From positions 310,001 to 374,000 of the forward strand of contig CAVZQZ010000010.1 of the NCBI GenBank assembly GCA_963777565.1: a DNA stretch of 64,000 nucleotides. The letters are read 5' to 3'. Below are positions 34,662 to 43,603 of this stretch, piece by piece (within the stretch, counting starts at the first letter, position 1; the number at the start of each line of letters is the position of its first letter). Both the position numbers and the translations under genes were made by a program. A model generated the notes under the pieces. It worked only from the letters and a program-made list of their open reading frames with translations. It was not told the origin of the DNA and ran no database searches. This stretch comes from CALMEC01 sp963777565 (GTDB taxonomy: Bacteria > Actinomycetota > Thermoleophilia > Miltoncostaeales > Miltoncostaeaceae).

Positions 34662-35150
34662 CTACCCCCCGCCCAGCACGACGACGAGCTGGACGGTCGA
34701 CGGCGCCGACAGGGCGAGCGGAGTGCCGGCGATCGGCGTCACCGTGTCGACCTGCATGTCCTTCGCGAGCTGGTCGGCGGCGAGCTTCGCCGTCTCCCGG
34801 TAGTAGATGACCGTCGGCCCCGTCTGCGCCGGGGTGTTGCCGGTGGTGACGGTGGTGTAGCCCAGACCCTTGAGCTGTGTTGCGGTGGTGGCGGCCAAGC
34901 CGGCTCTGGTGGTGCCGTTGAGGACGGCGACGGCGACGGTGCTCCGCGCGGGTGCGCGCTCGGCCTGCGTCTCGACGGTCGTCGTCCGCGGCGTGGGCTC
35001 CTGCACGGTCACGTCGACGCTGGCGTCGGGGAGGCTGACGTTGTCGCCGCCCACGCTTGCGAGGCTCCACCCCCCCACGAACCCGAGGATCAAACACGAC
35101 ACGGCGAGGACGACAGGACGAATCCAACTCGAACCGGACACGGAGCGCAC
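34662..35150 (-). CDS. LytR C-terminal-domain membrane protein
   Basis: About 162 residues from GTG 35150. One N-terminal membrane helix (PVVLAVSCLILGFVGGWSLA) is followed by a Thr-rich linker and a LytR_C domain: VAVAVLNGTTRAGLAATTAT, LKGLGYTTVTTGN, TVIYYRETAKLAADQLAKD and VQLVVVLGGG. LytR_C domains are found at the end of LCP cell-wall ligases or alone, as here. Its role is unknown, probably in the envelope. The frame is open further upstream, but the GTG sits directly before the helix. Confidence 0.8.
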   Translation of the reverse strand: MRSVSGSSWIRPVVLAVSCLILGFVGGWSLASVGGDNVSLPDASVDVTVQEPTPRTTTVETQAERAPARSTVAVAVLNGTTRAGLAATTATQLKGLGYTTVTTGNTPAQTGPTVIYYRETAKLAADQLAKDMQVDTVTPIAGTPLALSAPSTVQLVVVLGGG

Positions 35151-35355
35151 ACTAACGATCGGTGATGATGCTCCCTCGTCGCACTGCTGGTAGTATCGAG
35201 TTCTCGCGCCGATCGGGGCGCCCGCCCGGCAGGTCCCGTTCTCCAACGGCCCAGGCGGCCTCGGAGCACCGACAACCGAGAGCGCAGCACTCGGGACCGC
35301 AGTACGTCGACGGGCATCACTCGCTGCACCAGCGCGCGATCTTTGTTGTGAGCGC

Positions 35356-37899
35356 ATGACCGAACCGACAACCGTCGCGGCCAACTCGCGAGCAGACGCA
35401 CTCAGGGCGGCCCTCGCCGACCCCGCTGCCGCCTGGCCGGGAGTCACGCTGCGCGAGCACCAGCTCGAGGCGCTCGACGAGCTCGCGACACACCTGCACA
35501 TGGGCGCGAGTCGCACCTGGATCCACGCGCCGACGGGATCGGGCAAGACGATCACCTTCTGCGCCCTCGCGGCGGCCCTCGACGTGCCGACGCTCGTCCT
35601 CGTGCCCCGCCGCAATCTCGCCGACCAGACCGCCGCCGCGCTCGTTCGCCACTTCCCCGGCGTCGCCTACAACCTCGACGGGCCGCAGGCCGCCGGTCGC
35701 CACGGCGTGACCATCGCGACCTACCAGGCGAGCCTTCGCCACCAGGACACGATGGAATGGGACCGCATCGGCCTGGTCATCTGCGACGAGGCGCACACCA
35801 CCCTCGGCGCGCAGACCCGGCGCCTGCTCGACCGGGCGAATAACGCGACGCTCGCCGGCTTCACCGCGACGCCCGCCACGACCACCGGCCATGTGGAGCA
35901 GGTGTTCGGACCGGTGGCCGCGACCCTCGACCGGCTCGAGGCGATCAAGCGTGGCATCCTCGCTCCGCTTCGCAGCCTCCGCGTCGAGCGGGCCGTCGAC
36001 CTCTCCGACGTCGTGCGGGTGCGCGGCGACTTCGACCAGGCGAGCCTCGGGCGCGCGCTGGACCGGGCGCTGTGGCACCAGGCCTGCGCCGACGTCTGGG
36101 CAGAGCACTTCGGCCCGCTGGGCCTGGCGGGGGTGGCGTATACCGCGACGGTCGCCCAGGCCCACGCCCTCGCCGAGGAGATGCAGGCGCGCGACGTGAA
36201 GGCGGCCGCGGTGTCGGGTCAGACGCCCGCTCGTGACCTCAAGCGCGTGCTCGATCGGTTCGGCCGCGGCGAGATCGACGTGCTCTGCAACGCGGACCTG
36301 CTCACGGAGGGCTGGGACGAGACGCGCGCCGCGGTCGTGATGCACCTGGCGCCCACGACCTCCGAGCGCGTGTTCGTGCAGCGGCTCGGGCGCGTCATGC
36401 GCCCCGCCGAGGGCAAGGAAGCCGTGTCGGTCGAGTTCCTGCCCGCCGGCGACCCGATGGGCGTGCAGACCAGCCACGACCTCTACGGCATGGGGTGGTA
36501 CAAGCCGCTCGGGCGGGTCGCGGGACCGCCGGACTCGGCCGAGTCGGGCAAGCTCGCGGCCGCTGCGAAGCTCCTGGCCGAGCGTGACGGCGGCGGCGCG
36601 AAGCTCGTCAACCCCTCCGCCTCGCCCGAGAACATCGCGGCGGGGCTCGCCGACGGTGGCTGGCGCGGCGCGGATCCCGGAATGCTTCCACGCGGGGCCC
36701 TCGAGGATTGGGTCGCCGCTGCGGCCGCCGACATCACCGTGCAGGAGCTCGTGGACCGGCTCACGGCGGGAGTCGGTGAGCAGGCCGCCCTCGCATGGTG
36801 GGCGCTCACCGGGGTGGTGGCGCGCAAGGCGGCCGACGGGGCCGACCAGACCATCTGGCGGGCCTGGGCGACGAGCGTCCTTGTGCAGCCAGAGCTGCGA
36901 AACGGGCTCCCGCAGGATGCGCCCCGCAGCATCCTGGACCGGCTCAGGATGACCTCACGTGAGCGGCTGCGGGCGCTGTGGTGGCACGGCGACCAGGCCG
37001 GCAAGTGGGAACGGCTCGCGTCGCTGGAACAGCTCGCGCGATCGGGGGAGCGCCGCCGCCGTTGGTCGGCGCTCGACGAGGCCTCGCCCTGGGCCCCCGG
37101 CTGGGCCTGGGACGTATCGCGGTCGCTCGCGGAGCTCCGGCCGGGGCGCAACCAGGAGCTCCACCGCATCGCCGCATGGGAGGCGCGCCACATCATCGGG
37201 AACGGGGGCGAGCTGGCGCTCATCGCGACATGGCTGCGCGCAGCGGGCGAGCCACCTCCGGCGCCCCAGGAGCCCGCCGACCCGCCGACGCTCCGGCTCG
37301 GGCAGGCGGCGCGACTGCTCCTGATGCTCGGGCCTGGCGACGTACCCTCGCGCCCCGAGTACATGCGCATGTGCGCCCGGGGGGCGGCGGCGTGCGGCGG
37401 CTGGGCCGGCATGCGGTGGTACCTCGACAGCATCGACTGGTCGGCGCCCGACGCCGTGCGCTCGCTGCGGGCGGCCGTCGGCGCAACCGCTCAACGGGCG
37501 CTGTCGAGCGCGAAAGCCTGGAACGCCCAGCGCGCCCGCTCCCCCCGGTTGCCGGAGGCATCGGTCGTCGGCATCGGCGGCGGCGAGGACGGCGACGGCC
37601 GCACACCGCGGCGGCGCCGGCGGCGCCGGCGTCTGCAGACCGCGGCGGTCGACGAGGTGCCCGTCTCTCCAAACGGCGATCAGCCGGACGGCGAAGCGGC
37701 GACGCCCGATGCGACCGGCGACCAGCAGGCACAGCCGGCGCGCAAGCGCCGCCGGCGCCGGCGCCGCCGCAAGCCCGCGGGCGACGGCGCGGCCGTGAGC
37801 CCGAACGGGGCCGTGGACTCGGACGCGGCGGACCAGAACGGCGACTCAGGCGAACGCGAGCCCCTCACCCCGTCGGTCGCCACGTCCCCGGACGAGTAG
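35356..37899 (+). CDS. superfamily II DEAH-box helicase with Arg-rich C-terminus
   Basis: An 847-residue protein. Helicase motifs: Q-like LREHQLEAL, Walker A APTGSGKT (58-65), DEAH (144-147), motif III FTATPA (169-174), motif V DLLTEGWDETRAA and motif VI QRLGRVMRP. It resembles RadD/SSL2-like ATPases. After the core (about 1-370) a long helical region follows with no known domain, then a low-complexity tail with two runs of eight or more Arg (about 740-755 and 795-805) separated by acidic spacers. The tail probably binds nucleic acid. It is alone; the divergent LytR_C gene is 205 bases away. Confidence 0.85.
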   Translation: MTEPTTVAANSRADALRAALADPAAAWPGVTLREHQLEALDELATHLHMGASRTWIHAPTGSGKTITFCALAAALDVPTLVLVPRRNLADQTAAALVRHFPGVAYNLDGPQAAGRHGVTIATYQASLRHQDTMEWDRIGLVICDEAHTTLGAQTRRLLDRANNATLAGFTATPATTTGHVEQVFGPVAATLDRLEAIKRGILAPLRSLRVERAVDLSDVVRVRGDFDQASLGRALDRALWHQACADVWAEHFGPLGLAGVAYTATVAQAHALAEEMQARDVKAAAVSGQTPARDLKRVLDRFGRGEIDVLCNADLLTEGWDETRAAVVMHLAPTTSERVFVQRLGRVMRPAEGKEAVSVEFLPAGDPMGVQTSHDLYGMGWYKPLGRVAGPPDSAESGKLAAAAKLLAERDGGGAKLVNPSASPENIAAGLADGGWRGADPGMLPRGALEDWVAAAAADITVQELVDRLTAGVGEQAALAWWALTGVVARKAADGADQTIWRAWATSVLVQPELRNGLPQDAPRSILDRLRMTSRERLRALWWHGDQAGKWERLASLEQLARSGERRRRWSALDEASPWAPGWAWDVSRSLAELRPGRNQELHRIAAWEARHIIGNGGELALIATWLRAAGEPPPAPQEPADPPTLRLGQAARLLLMLGPGDVPSRPEYMRMCARGAAACGGWAGMRWYLDSIDWSAPDAVRSLRAAVGATAQRALSSAKAWNAQRARSPRLPEASVVGIGGGEDGDGRTPRRRRRRRRLQTAAVDEVPVSPNGDQPDGEAATPDATGDQQAQPARKRRRRRRRRKPAGDGAAVSPNGAVDSDAADQNGDSGEREPLTPSVATSPDE

Positions 37900-37905
37900 A
37901 ACCCG

Positions 37906-38505
37906 TTACATCCCCAGGCGGTCGCGCATCGCGCCGAGCGCCCGCTCGACGTCGGGCTCGTCGAGGTCGTGCACCTCGGCGTTCTCGACCCGGGTGACGG
38001 GGCCGTCGAGCGGGTCCGCGCCGGTGGCGGCGTTCAGCATGAAGCGGATCGGCACGTCGTGCAGCACCGCCAGCACGCGTTCGACGTCCTCCTCGCCGAG
38101 CATCCGCTCAAAGCCGCGCATGTAGCGGTAGAGGGCGTCGATCCGGCTCTCGCCCTCGCCGGGCGGCGGCTCGTCCGGCGGGTGGGTTCGCCGCCACGCC
38201 CGGTAGGTGTCGATCGGGCCGCTCTCGAAGACCCCGAGGCGCACGTCGTCGAACTCCGGGTACTCGACAACGGGGATATCGCGGCCGTCGAGGATCAAAG
38301 CGAGCGACTGGCCCGTGCGCTGGAACCGCGTGCGGATCGCGAGGTCGAAGTCGCGCCCCGCGAGCAACGCGCGCAGCGCGAGGCACTGGGAACGCCCGAC
38401 CTCGTCCAGCTCGACCGGCACCTGCGGATCGCCGTTCACCAGGCCCTGGTCGTTGTAGGTCGTGCGGCCGTGCCGCACCAGCGTGAAGGTACGTGCGTTT
38501 CCCAC
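37906..38505 (-). CDS. histidine phosphatase-family protein
   Basis: A 199-residue member of the phosphoglycerate-mutase-like superfamily. FTLVRHGRTTYNDQGLVNGD carries the catalytic RHG; the second Arg is in IRTRFQRTGQSL. The later motif VLAVLHDVPIRFMLN holds the second His, with HD in place of the usual HG. GVFESGPIDTYRAWRRTHPP fits the variable cap. Substrate unknown; such enzymes remove phosphate from sugars, adenosylcobalamin precursors or proteins. It is convergent with the helicase, six bases apart. Confidence 0.85.
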   Translation of the reverse strand: MGNARTFTLVRHGRTTYNDQGLVNGDPQVPVELDEVGRSQCLALRALLAGRDFDLAIRTRFQRTGQSLALILDGRDIPVVEYPEFDDVRLGVFESGPIDTYRAWRRTHPPDEPPPGEGESRIDALYRYMRGFERMLGEEDVERVLAVLHDVPIRFMLNAATGADPLDGPVTRVENAEVHDLDEPDVERALGAMRDRLGM

Positions 38506-38528
38506 AAAACCAGCCTATCCTTGGAGGG

Positions 38529-38789
38529 GTGGACGATCGCGACGACGGAGCGGACGGGGTCGCCGACGCGGCGTGGGCTCGTGTCCGCGGGCTCGCCGAG
38601 AAGGTCACTCGACTCGAGGCGGCGGTCGCCGAGATGGTCGACCCTGACCCGGACACCTTGGCGCGCCTGGACCGGGCGCGCATCAAGGCTGCCCGGGCGG
38701 CCGAGCGAGCCGCCCTCGCCGACGCCCTCGCGGACGACCTCGACGACATCCGCGCCCGCCGTGGCCACCGGACGCCGTTCCCGCCTTAA
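38529..38789 (+). CDS. small charged, probably coiled-coil protein
   Basis: Up to 86 residues from GTG 38529. Alternating acidic and basic residues (VRGLAEKVTRLEAAVAEMVD, LDRARIKAARAAERAALADA) predict two amphipathic helices. The ribosome site GGAGGG touches the GTG, so the real start may be the ATG at 38493, which would overlap the divergent phosphatase start. Family unknown. Confidence 0.5.
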   Translation: MDDRDDGADGVADAAWARVRGLAEKVTRLEAAVAEMVDPDPDTLARLDRARIKAARAAERAALADALADDLDDIRARRGHRTPFPP

Positions 38790-38795
38790 GGCGGG
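38780..38795. terminator. palindrome at end of small gene
   Basis: CCCGCCTTAAGGCGGG is a perfect 16-base palindrome covering the stop codon of the small gene ending at 38789, 52 bases before the next gene. It may stop transcription or be a protein-binding site. Confidence 0.4.
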
Positions 38796-38846
38796 GCTAA
38801 CCCTCTTCCAATCCCGTTCCCAGGAAAGCGCGGTACAACCTCACCT

Positions 38847-39761
38847 GTGAATCAAGAACTCCCCCCGCTCCCCCCACGGCCGAACCGCGGCGACGGCGAG
38901 CTCCCACCGATCGCTCCGCGACCGTCCAATCGCGACGGGCTGCCGCGCATCGAGCAGGTGCCGCCTCCACTGCCGAAGCGCGAGCTGCGGCCCGATCCGT
39001 CCACCGGGCGCACCGAGCAGCTTCCGACGATCCCGCGCGAGCCCCGGCGCTCGCGCCGCACCGCCCTGCTGGCATCGGGCGTGTTGCTGACCGCCGGGGT
39101 GGCCGGCGCGGTGTCGGCCCACGTGTTCGCCCCGGGGACCAAGACCGCGACCGCGCCGGCCGTCACACAGCCGGTGTCGACATCCGCGACCGGCACCGAG
39201 CTCGCGCTCGAGAGCGCGGTGCAGCGCACCGCCCCGTCGGTGGTCGAGGTCAAGACTGACGTCGGCCAGGGCAGCGGCGTGATCGTGCAGCCGCAGGGCC
39301 TCATCATCACCAACGCCCACGTCGTCGGGTCGGCCACCAAGGTCGAGGTGATCAACTCCTCAGGCACCAGCATGTCCGCCGAGGTCCTCACCAGCGACGA
39401 GTTCCAGGACCTCGCCGTCCTGCGCCCCGCCGGCAACCCCGGCCCCGGTGTCGAGATCGTCGAGGACTCCGTGGGGCCGCCGAACATCGGCAGCTCCGTG
39501 TTCGCGATCGGCAGCCCCTTCGGCCTCCAGAACACCGTGACGGCCGGCGTCGTCAGCGCGTTCCGCGGCGAGCAGGGCCGCCCGCTCATCCAGTTCGACG
39601 CGCCGGTCAATCCCGGCAACTCTGGAGGTGGCCTCTTCGATCTCGAGGGTCGCCTCATCGGGATCCCCACCGCAATCCGCAGCCCCATCAGCGGCAACGT
39701 GGGCATCGCGTTCGCAGTTCCGTCCTCCCGCGTCCGCGCGATCCTCGCGCAAGTGAGCTAG
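38847..39761 (+). CDS. membrane-anchored HtrA-like serine protease without PDZ
   Basis: A 304-residue protein. A Pro-rich cytosolic head (PPLPPRP) precedes one membrane helix (TALLASGVLLTAGVAGAVSA, about 72-92). The trypsin-like domain then shows IITNAHVVG (His), FQDLAVLRPAG (Asp) and VNPGNSGGGLFD (Ser). The protein ends where a PDZ domain would start. Family members degrade or sense envelope proteins. GTG 38847 has no clear ribosome site, but TACAAC eight bases earlier could be a -10 box for a leaderless message. It precedes the MoxR operon by 27 bases. Confidence 0.87.
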   Translation: MNQELPPLPPRPNRGDGELPPIAPRPSNRDGLPRIEQVPPPLPKRELRPDPSTGRTEQLPTIPREPRRSRRTALLASGVLLTAGVAGAVSAHVFAPGTKTATAPAVTQPVSTSATGTELALESAVQRTAPSVVEVKTDVGQGSGVIVQPQGLIITNAHVVGSATKVEVINSSGTSMSAEVLTSDEFQDLAVLRPAGNPGPGVEIVEDSVGPPNIGSSVFAIGSPFGLQNTVTAGVVSAFRGEQGRPLIQFDAPVNPGNSGGGLFDLEGRLIGIPTAIRSPISGNVGIAFAVPSSRVRAILAQVS

Positions 39762-39775
39762 CCCGGCAGCCGGGC
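39761..39775. terminator. short GC hairpin between protease and moxR-type gene
   Basis: GCCCGG-CAG-CCGGGC lies right after the protease stop and before the GAAAGGA ribosome site of the next gene. The six-pair stem could attenuate read-through into the operon. No T-run. Confidence 0.35.
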
Positions 39776-39788
39776 CGAAAGGATCTCG

Positions 39789-40802
39789 ATGTTGGAACCG
39801 ACCGCAGTCCCGTCACCCGACCAGGCTCCGCGTGAGCGACTGGAGGCGGTGCTCTACGAGCTGAAGCGCGTGATCGTCGGGCAGGACCGCCTGCTCGACC
39901 GGATGATCGTCGCGCTCCTCTCCCGCGGCCACGTGCTGCTCGAGGGCGTGCCCGGGCTCGCGAAGACCCTGACGCTGGAGACCGTGTCGCGGGTCGCAGG
40001 CGGCCGCTTTTCGCGCATCCAGTTCACGCCGGACCTGGTCCCGTCGGACGTGGTCGGTGGTCAGGTGCTCGACCGTACCGGCGGCTTCACGACGCGACTC
40101 GGCCCGGTGTTCGCGAACTTCGTGCTGGCCGACGAGGTCAACCGCGCGCCCGCGAAGGTGCAGTCGGCGCTCCTCGAGGTCATGGCCGAGGGCCACGCGT
40201 CGATCGCCGGCGAGACCCACCCCGTGCCGTCGCCCTTCTTCGTGCTGGCCACCCAGAACCCGGTGGAGAGCGAAGGCGTGTACGCGCTCCCGGAGGCGCA
40301 GCTCGACCGGTTCGCGATGAAGCTCATCGTCGACTACCCGGACCAGCAGGACGAGGAGGAGATCGTCCGCCGCATGGCGTCCGAGCCTCCCTCCCCGCGG
40401 CAGCTGATGTCACCCGAGGAGATCAACGCGCTCCAGGAGACGACCGACGCCGTGTTCGTCGACCACCGCGTGCGCTCCTATGCGGTGCGGCTCGTCACCG
40501 CCACCCGCAACCCCGCCGCGGAGAACCTCGCGCATCTGGCGCCGTACCTCGACCTGGGCGGCTCGCCGCGCGCCTCGCTGTCGCTCATCCGCGGCGCGAA
40601 GGCGCTCGCCGTGATGCGCGCCCGCAACTACGCCCTTCCGGAGGACGTCCACTCGCTGTTCCTCGACTGCCTGCGCCACCGGGTCATCCTCAGCTACGAG
40701 GCGCTCGCGGCGGACGTCAAGCCCGACCAGGTGCTCGACGCGATCCTCGACGCCATCCCCCAGCCGCAGGTGGAACTTGGAACCGGTCGCGCTGTCGCCT
40801 GA
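39789..40802 (+). CDS. MoxR-family AAA+ ATPase
   Basis: A 337-residue AAA+ protein. Motifs: VIVGQDRLLDRM, Walker A EGVPGLAKTLT, Walker B FVLADEVNRAP, sensor 1 FVLATQNPVESEG, and the C-terminal lid with SPRASLSLIRGAKA. MoxR ATPases work with VWA and DUF58 partners to mature or activate other proteins, acting as metal-chelating chaperones. It is the first gene of a four-gene operon; the start of the next gene overlaps its end by 26 bases. ATG 39789 is preceded by AAAGGA. Confidence 0.93.
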   Translation: MLEPTAVPSPDQAPRERLEAVLYELKRVIVGQDRLLDRMIVALLSRGHVLLEGVPGLAKTLTLETVSRVAGGRFSRIQFTPDLVPSDVVGGQVLDRTGGFTTRLGPVFANFVLADEVNRAPAKVQSALLEVMAEGHASIAGETHPVPSPFFVLATQNPVESEGVYALPEAQLDRFAMKLIVDYPDQQDEEEIVRRMASEPPSPRQLMSPEEINALQETTDAVFVDHRVRSYAVRLVTATRNPAAENLAHLAPYLDLGGSPRASLSLIRGAKALAVMRARNYALPEDVHSLFLDCLRHRVILSYEALAADVKPDQVLDAILDAIPQPQVELGTGRAVA

Positions 40803-41679
40803 CGCGCTGCTCCGCCGGGTCGAGCTGCGCGTCGCGCGCCGGCTCGACGGGCTGCTGCAGGGTGAGCGTCGTGGCCGCCGTCCCGGACCGGGGAGCGAGC
40901 ATTCGCTCACGCGCGCCTACGAGCCGGGCGACGATGTCCGCTGGCTCGACTGGCCGCTCTCGGCCCGCGTCGGCGAGCCGATGGTGCGCGTGCCCGAGCT
41001 CGAGCCGGTGCTGACGGCGTGGGCGCTCGTCGACACGTCGCCTTCGATGGCCTTCGGAACCGTACGCACCACCAAGCGCGACCTCGCCCGGGAGGTGCTG
41101 GGCGGCCTCGGCGTCGTGCTCCGGCGCCGTGGGGACCGGCTTGGCGTTGCCGTGAGCGGCGGCGCCGGCCTCGATGTCGTCGGCGCGCCCCGCGGCGACC
41201 GCCGCGGCCTCATCTCGTCGCTGGCGGCGTACGACGCCTACCAGCCGACCCACGACGGGTCGCGCACGGACCTGGCTGCGGCGATCACCTCGCTCGGACG
41301 CGTGCTCAAGCATCGCGGCCTCGTCGCGATCCTCTCCGATTTCCCGATGTCGGACGGCCTCGAGCAGGCCCTCGGCGTGCTCGGGCGGCGACAGGAACTC
41401 TTGCTCGTCGAGCTCCGTGACCCGCGCGAGCGCGACCTGCCCCAGGTCGGCCCCCTCACGCTCCGCGACGTGGAGACCGGACGGACCGTCCTGGTCGACA
41501 CCGCCGACCCGCGCTTCCAGGAGCGGTTTCGTGCCGTATCCGGCGAGGCCGACCGGCGGCGCGAAGCGATGTTCCGCCGGGTGGGCGGCCGCCACCTGGT
41601 CGCCAGCACCGACACCGACTGGGTGTTCCCGCTGGCGCGTGCGTTGATGCGGCCCGTCCCTGCGCGGCGGATCGCATGA
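40777..41679 (+). CDS. DUF58-domain protein of the MoxR operon
   Basis: A 300-residue DUF58 protein. The signature SEHSLTRAYEPGDDVRWLDW is followed by a VWA-like core with a degenerate metal site (WALVDTSPSMAFG), LRRRGDRLGVAVSG and RGLVAILSDFP. DUF58 proteins are always linked to MoxR ATPases and probably act as adaptors. The TTG at 40777 is used; it overlaps the MoxR gene. The stop overlaps the next ATG as ATGA at 41676, indicating coupled translation. Confidence 0.88.
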   Translation: MEPVALSPDALLRRVELRVARRLDGLLQGERRGRRPGPGSEHSLTRAYEPGDDVRWLDWPLSARVGEPMVRVPELEPVLTAWALVDTSPSMAFGTVRTTKRDLAREVLGGLGVVLRRRGDRLGVAVSGGAGLDVVGAPRGDRRGLISSLAAYDAYQPTHDGSRTDLAAAITSLGRVLKHRGLVAILSDFPMSDGLEQALGVLGRRQELLLVELRDPRERDLPQVGPLTLRDVETGRTVLVDTADPRFQERFRAVSGEADRRREAMFRRVGGRHLVASTDTDWVFPLARALMRPVPARRIA

Positions 41680-42608
41680 GCTTCGACTGGCCCCTCGCGC
41701 TCCTCTCGCTCCTCGCCCTCCCCGCAGCGGCGCTGGCGTACGTGGCGTATCGCAGACGGGTGGCGCGGCGTGCCGTGCCGTTCCCGGACGTCGACCTGCT
41801 GGTCGCGGCGGCCCGGCGCGGGAGGTTGCGCCAGTACATCCCGATCGGGCTCGCCGCGCTTTCGCTCGCCGGGTTCCTGTTCGCGCTCGCGCGGCCGCAG
41901 GTGTCGCGGGCGGTGCCGAAGGAACAGGCCACGATCATGCTCGCGATCGACACCTCGGGGTCCATGTCGGCGGACGACGTCTCGCCGTACCGGCTGCGCG
42001 CCGCCCAGGACGCCGCGAAGAAGTTTGCGGAGAAGGTGCCGCGTCAGTACAAGATCGGGCTCGTCAGCTTCTCCGGGGTTGCGACGAGCCTGGTGACCCC
42101 CACAACCGACCGGGCCGCGCTCGATGCCGCGATCGAGACGCTCAGGCCCGACGGGGCCACCGCGATCGGCGAGGCCATCTTCAGCTCGCTCGACGCCATC
42201 CGCACCACCCAGCCCGGCATCACGAAGCTGCGCTCCGCGCGCATCCTGTTGCTGTCAGACGGTGAGAACACAACCGGCCGCTCCACCGACCAGGCCGCCC
42301 GGGCCGCGGTCGAGGCCGACGTTCCCGTCGCGACCGTCGCGCTGGGCACCCCCGACGGCATCCTCCCCAACGGCCGCCCGGTGCCGCCGAACCCGCAGGC
42401 GTTGCGCGCGCTCGCCGAGTCGACCGGCGCGACCTCCTACGAGAGCCGCAACACCGAGTCGCTGTCCGCCGTCTACGAGAAGCTCGGCAGCGTCATCGGC
42501 ACGGAGCAGGTCCTCGACGAGGTCACCGCCTGGCCCGCAGGGATCGCCGCCCTCTTGCTCATGCTCGCCGGCGTCGCCGCCTGGCGATTCGGAGCGAGGC
42601 TCCCGTGA
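41676..42608 (+). CDS. BatA-like VWA membrane protein
   Basis: A 310-residue protein. Two N-terminal helices (ALLSLLALPAAALAYVAY and IPIGLAALSLAGFLFAL) flank a basic loop. A VWA domain follows with an intact metal site: IMLAIDTSGSMSADD (DxSxS), later SARILLLSDGENTTG. A final helix (GIAALLLMLAGVAAW) closes the protein. The arrangement is that of Bat/Aer proteins. It is coupled to the DUF58 gene before it and the second VWA gene after it (4-base overlaps). Confidence 0.9.
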   Translation: MSFDWPLALLSLLALPAAALAYVAYRRRVARRAVPFPDVDLLVAAARRGRLRQYIPIGLAALSLAGFLFALARPQVSRAVPKEQATIMLAIDTSGSMSADDVSPYRLRAAQDAAKKFAEKVPRQYKIGLVSFSGVATSLVTPTTDRAALDAAIETLRPDGATAIGEAIFSSLDAIRTTQPGITKLRSARILLLSDGENTTGRSTDQAARAAVEADVPVATVALGTPDGILPNGRPVPPNPQALRALAESTGATSYESRNTESLSAVYEKLGSVIGTEQVLDEVTAWPAGIAALLLMLAGVAAWRFGARLP

Positions 42609-43564
42609 GCTGGCAAAGCCCGAACTGGCTGTGGGCGCTCCTGCTCCTGCCCGTCCTCGGCGCGGCGCTCGTCGCGTGGGGACGAGAGCGCAAGCGGGCG
42701 GCCGCCACGTACGCCGATCCGCGGCTCATCGACCTCACGCCGCCGCGACGCGTGCGAACGCTGAGGGTCGTCGCGGCGATACTGGCGCTGCTCGCGGCCG
42801 GCTGCGGCATCGTCGCCATGGCCCGCCCGTCGCGCGCCGCCGACAGCAAGGAGAACCGCAGCACGATCATGCTCGCCGTCGACACGTCGAAGTCGATGCA
42901 GAAGACGGATCTGACCCCGGATCGGCTCTCCGCCGGGGTCGACGCGGCTCGTCGCTTCCTGAGCGTCGCGCCCAAGGACGCGGCCATCGGGCTTGTGACG
43001 TTCTCGAACGGCGCCGTGGTGCGCGTGTCGCCCGTCACCGACCGCGGTGAGGTCAGCCGCGCGCTCAACAACCTCCCGATCGCGGAGGGCACGGCTATCG
43101 GCGACGCCGTCGTCGCGTCGCTGAGCGCGATCCAGGGCTCGGGTGCGCTCGCCCAGGTCCCTGCCAGCGCGGAGACGTCGCCGGCGCGGATCCTGCTCCT
43201 CACCGACGGCGCCAACTCCGCAGGCTCGTCCCCGCTCGACGCCGCAGCGCGCGCCGCCGAGCTCCGTGTGCCCGTCTACACGATGCTCCTCGGCAACGAC
43301 CCCGGCCGGCCCGACCAGCTCAGCCCCTCGGAGACCCTCTCGGCGCTCGCGAACCAGACGGGTGGAGTCTTCACGCAGTCGACCTCGACCCAGGATCTGC
43401 GGCGGGTCTTCGAGGACATCGGCGTGGCCCTGGCGTCGGTGCAGCGCCCCGAGGAGCTCACCGTCTGGGTGGTGCTCATCGCGATCGCGCTGCTGCTTGC
43501 CGCAGCCGGTGCGCTGGCCGCATCGGAGCTTCGCCCACACTCCGCGGCGGTGCGCACGGCATAG
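42605..43564 (+). CDS. BatB-like VWA membrane protein
   Basis: A 319-residue protein similar in layout to the preceding one: N-terminal helices (WALLLLPVLGAALVAW and VVAAILALLAAGCGIVAM), VWA domain with IMLAVDTSKSMQKTD, RILLLTDGANSAG and a C-terminal helix (VWVVLIAIALLLAAAGALA). The metal site reads DTSKS. The pair probably forms a membrane VWA dimer served by the MoxR ATPase. GTG start within a GTGA overlap. It is the last gene of the operon. Confidence 0.9.
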   Translation: MSWQSPNWLWALLLLPVLGAALVAWGRERKRAAATYADPRLIDLTPPRRVRTLRVVAAILALLAAGCGIVAMARPSRAADSKENRSTIMLAVDTSKSMQKTDLTPDRLSAGVDAARRFLSVAPKDAAIGLVTFSNGAVVRVSPVTDRGEVSRALNNLPIAEGTAIGDAVVASLSAIQGSGALAQVPASAETSPARILLLTDGANSAGSSPLDAAARAAELRVPVYTMLLGNDPGRPDQLSPSETLSALANQTGGVFTQSTSTQDLRRVFEDIGVALASVQRPEELTVWVVLIAIALLLAAAGALAASELRPHSAAVRTA

Positions 43565-43603
43565 CGCCGGGCGTCGGCGCGGGCCATCTCGGGCACTAAG
43601 CTC

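Noticed and set aside
37580..37790. Arg-run-encoding CGG/CGC repeats in the helicase tail as a frameshift artefact
   Set aside because: The frame stays open through both runs and ends with a normal acidic C-terminus, so the tail is probably real.
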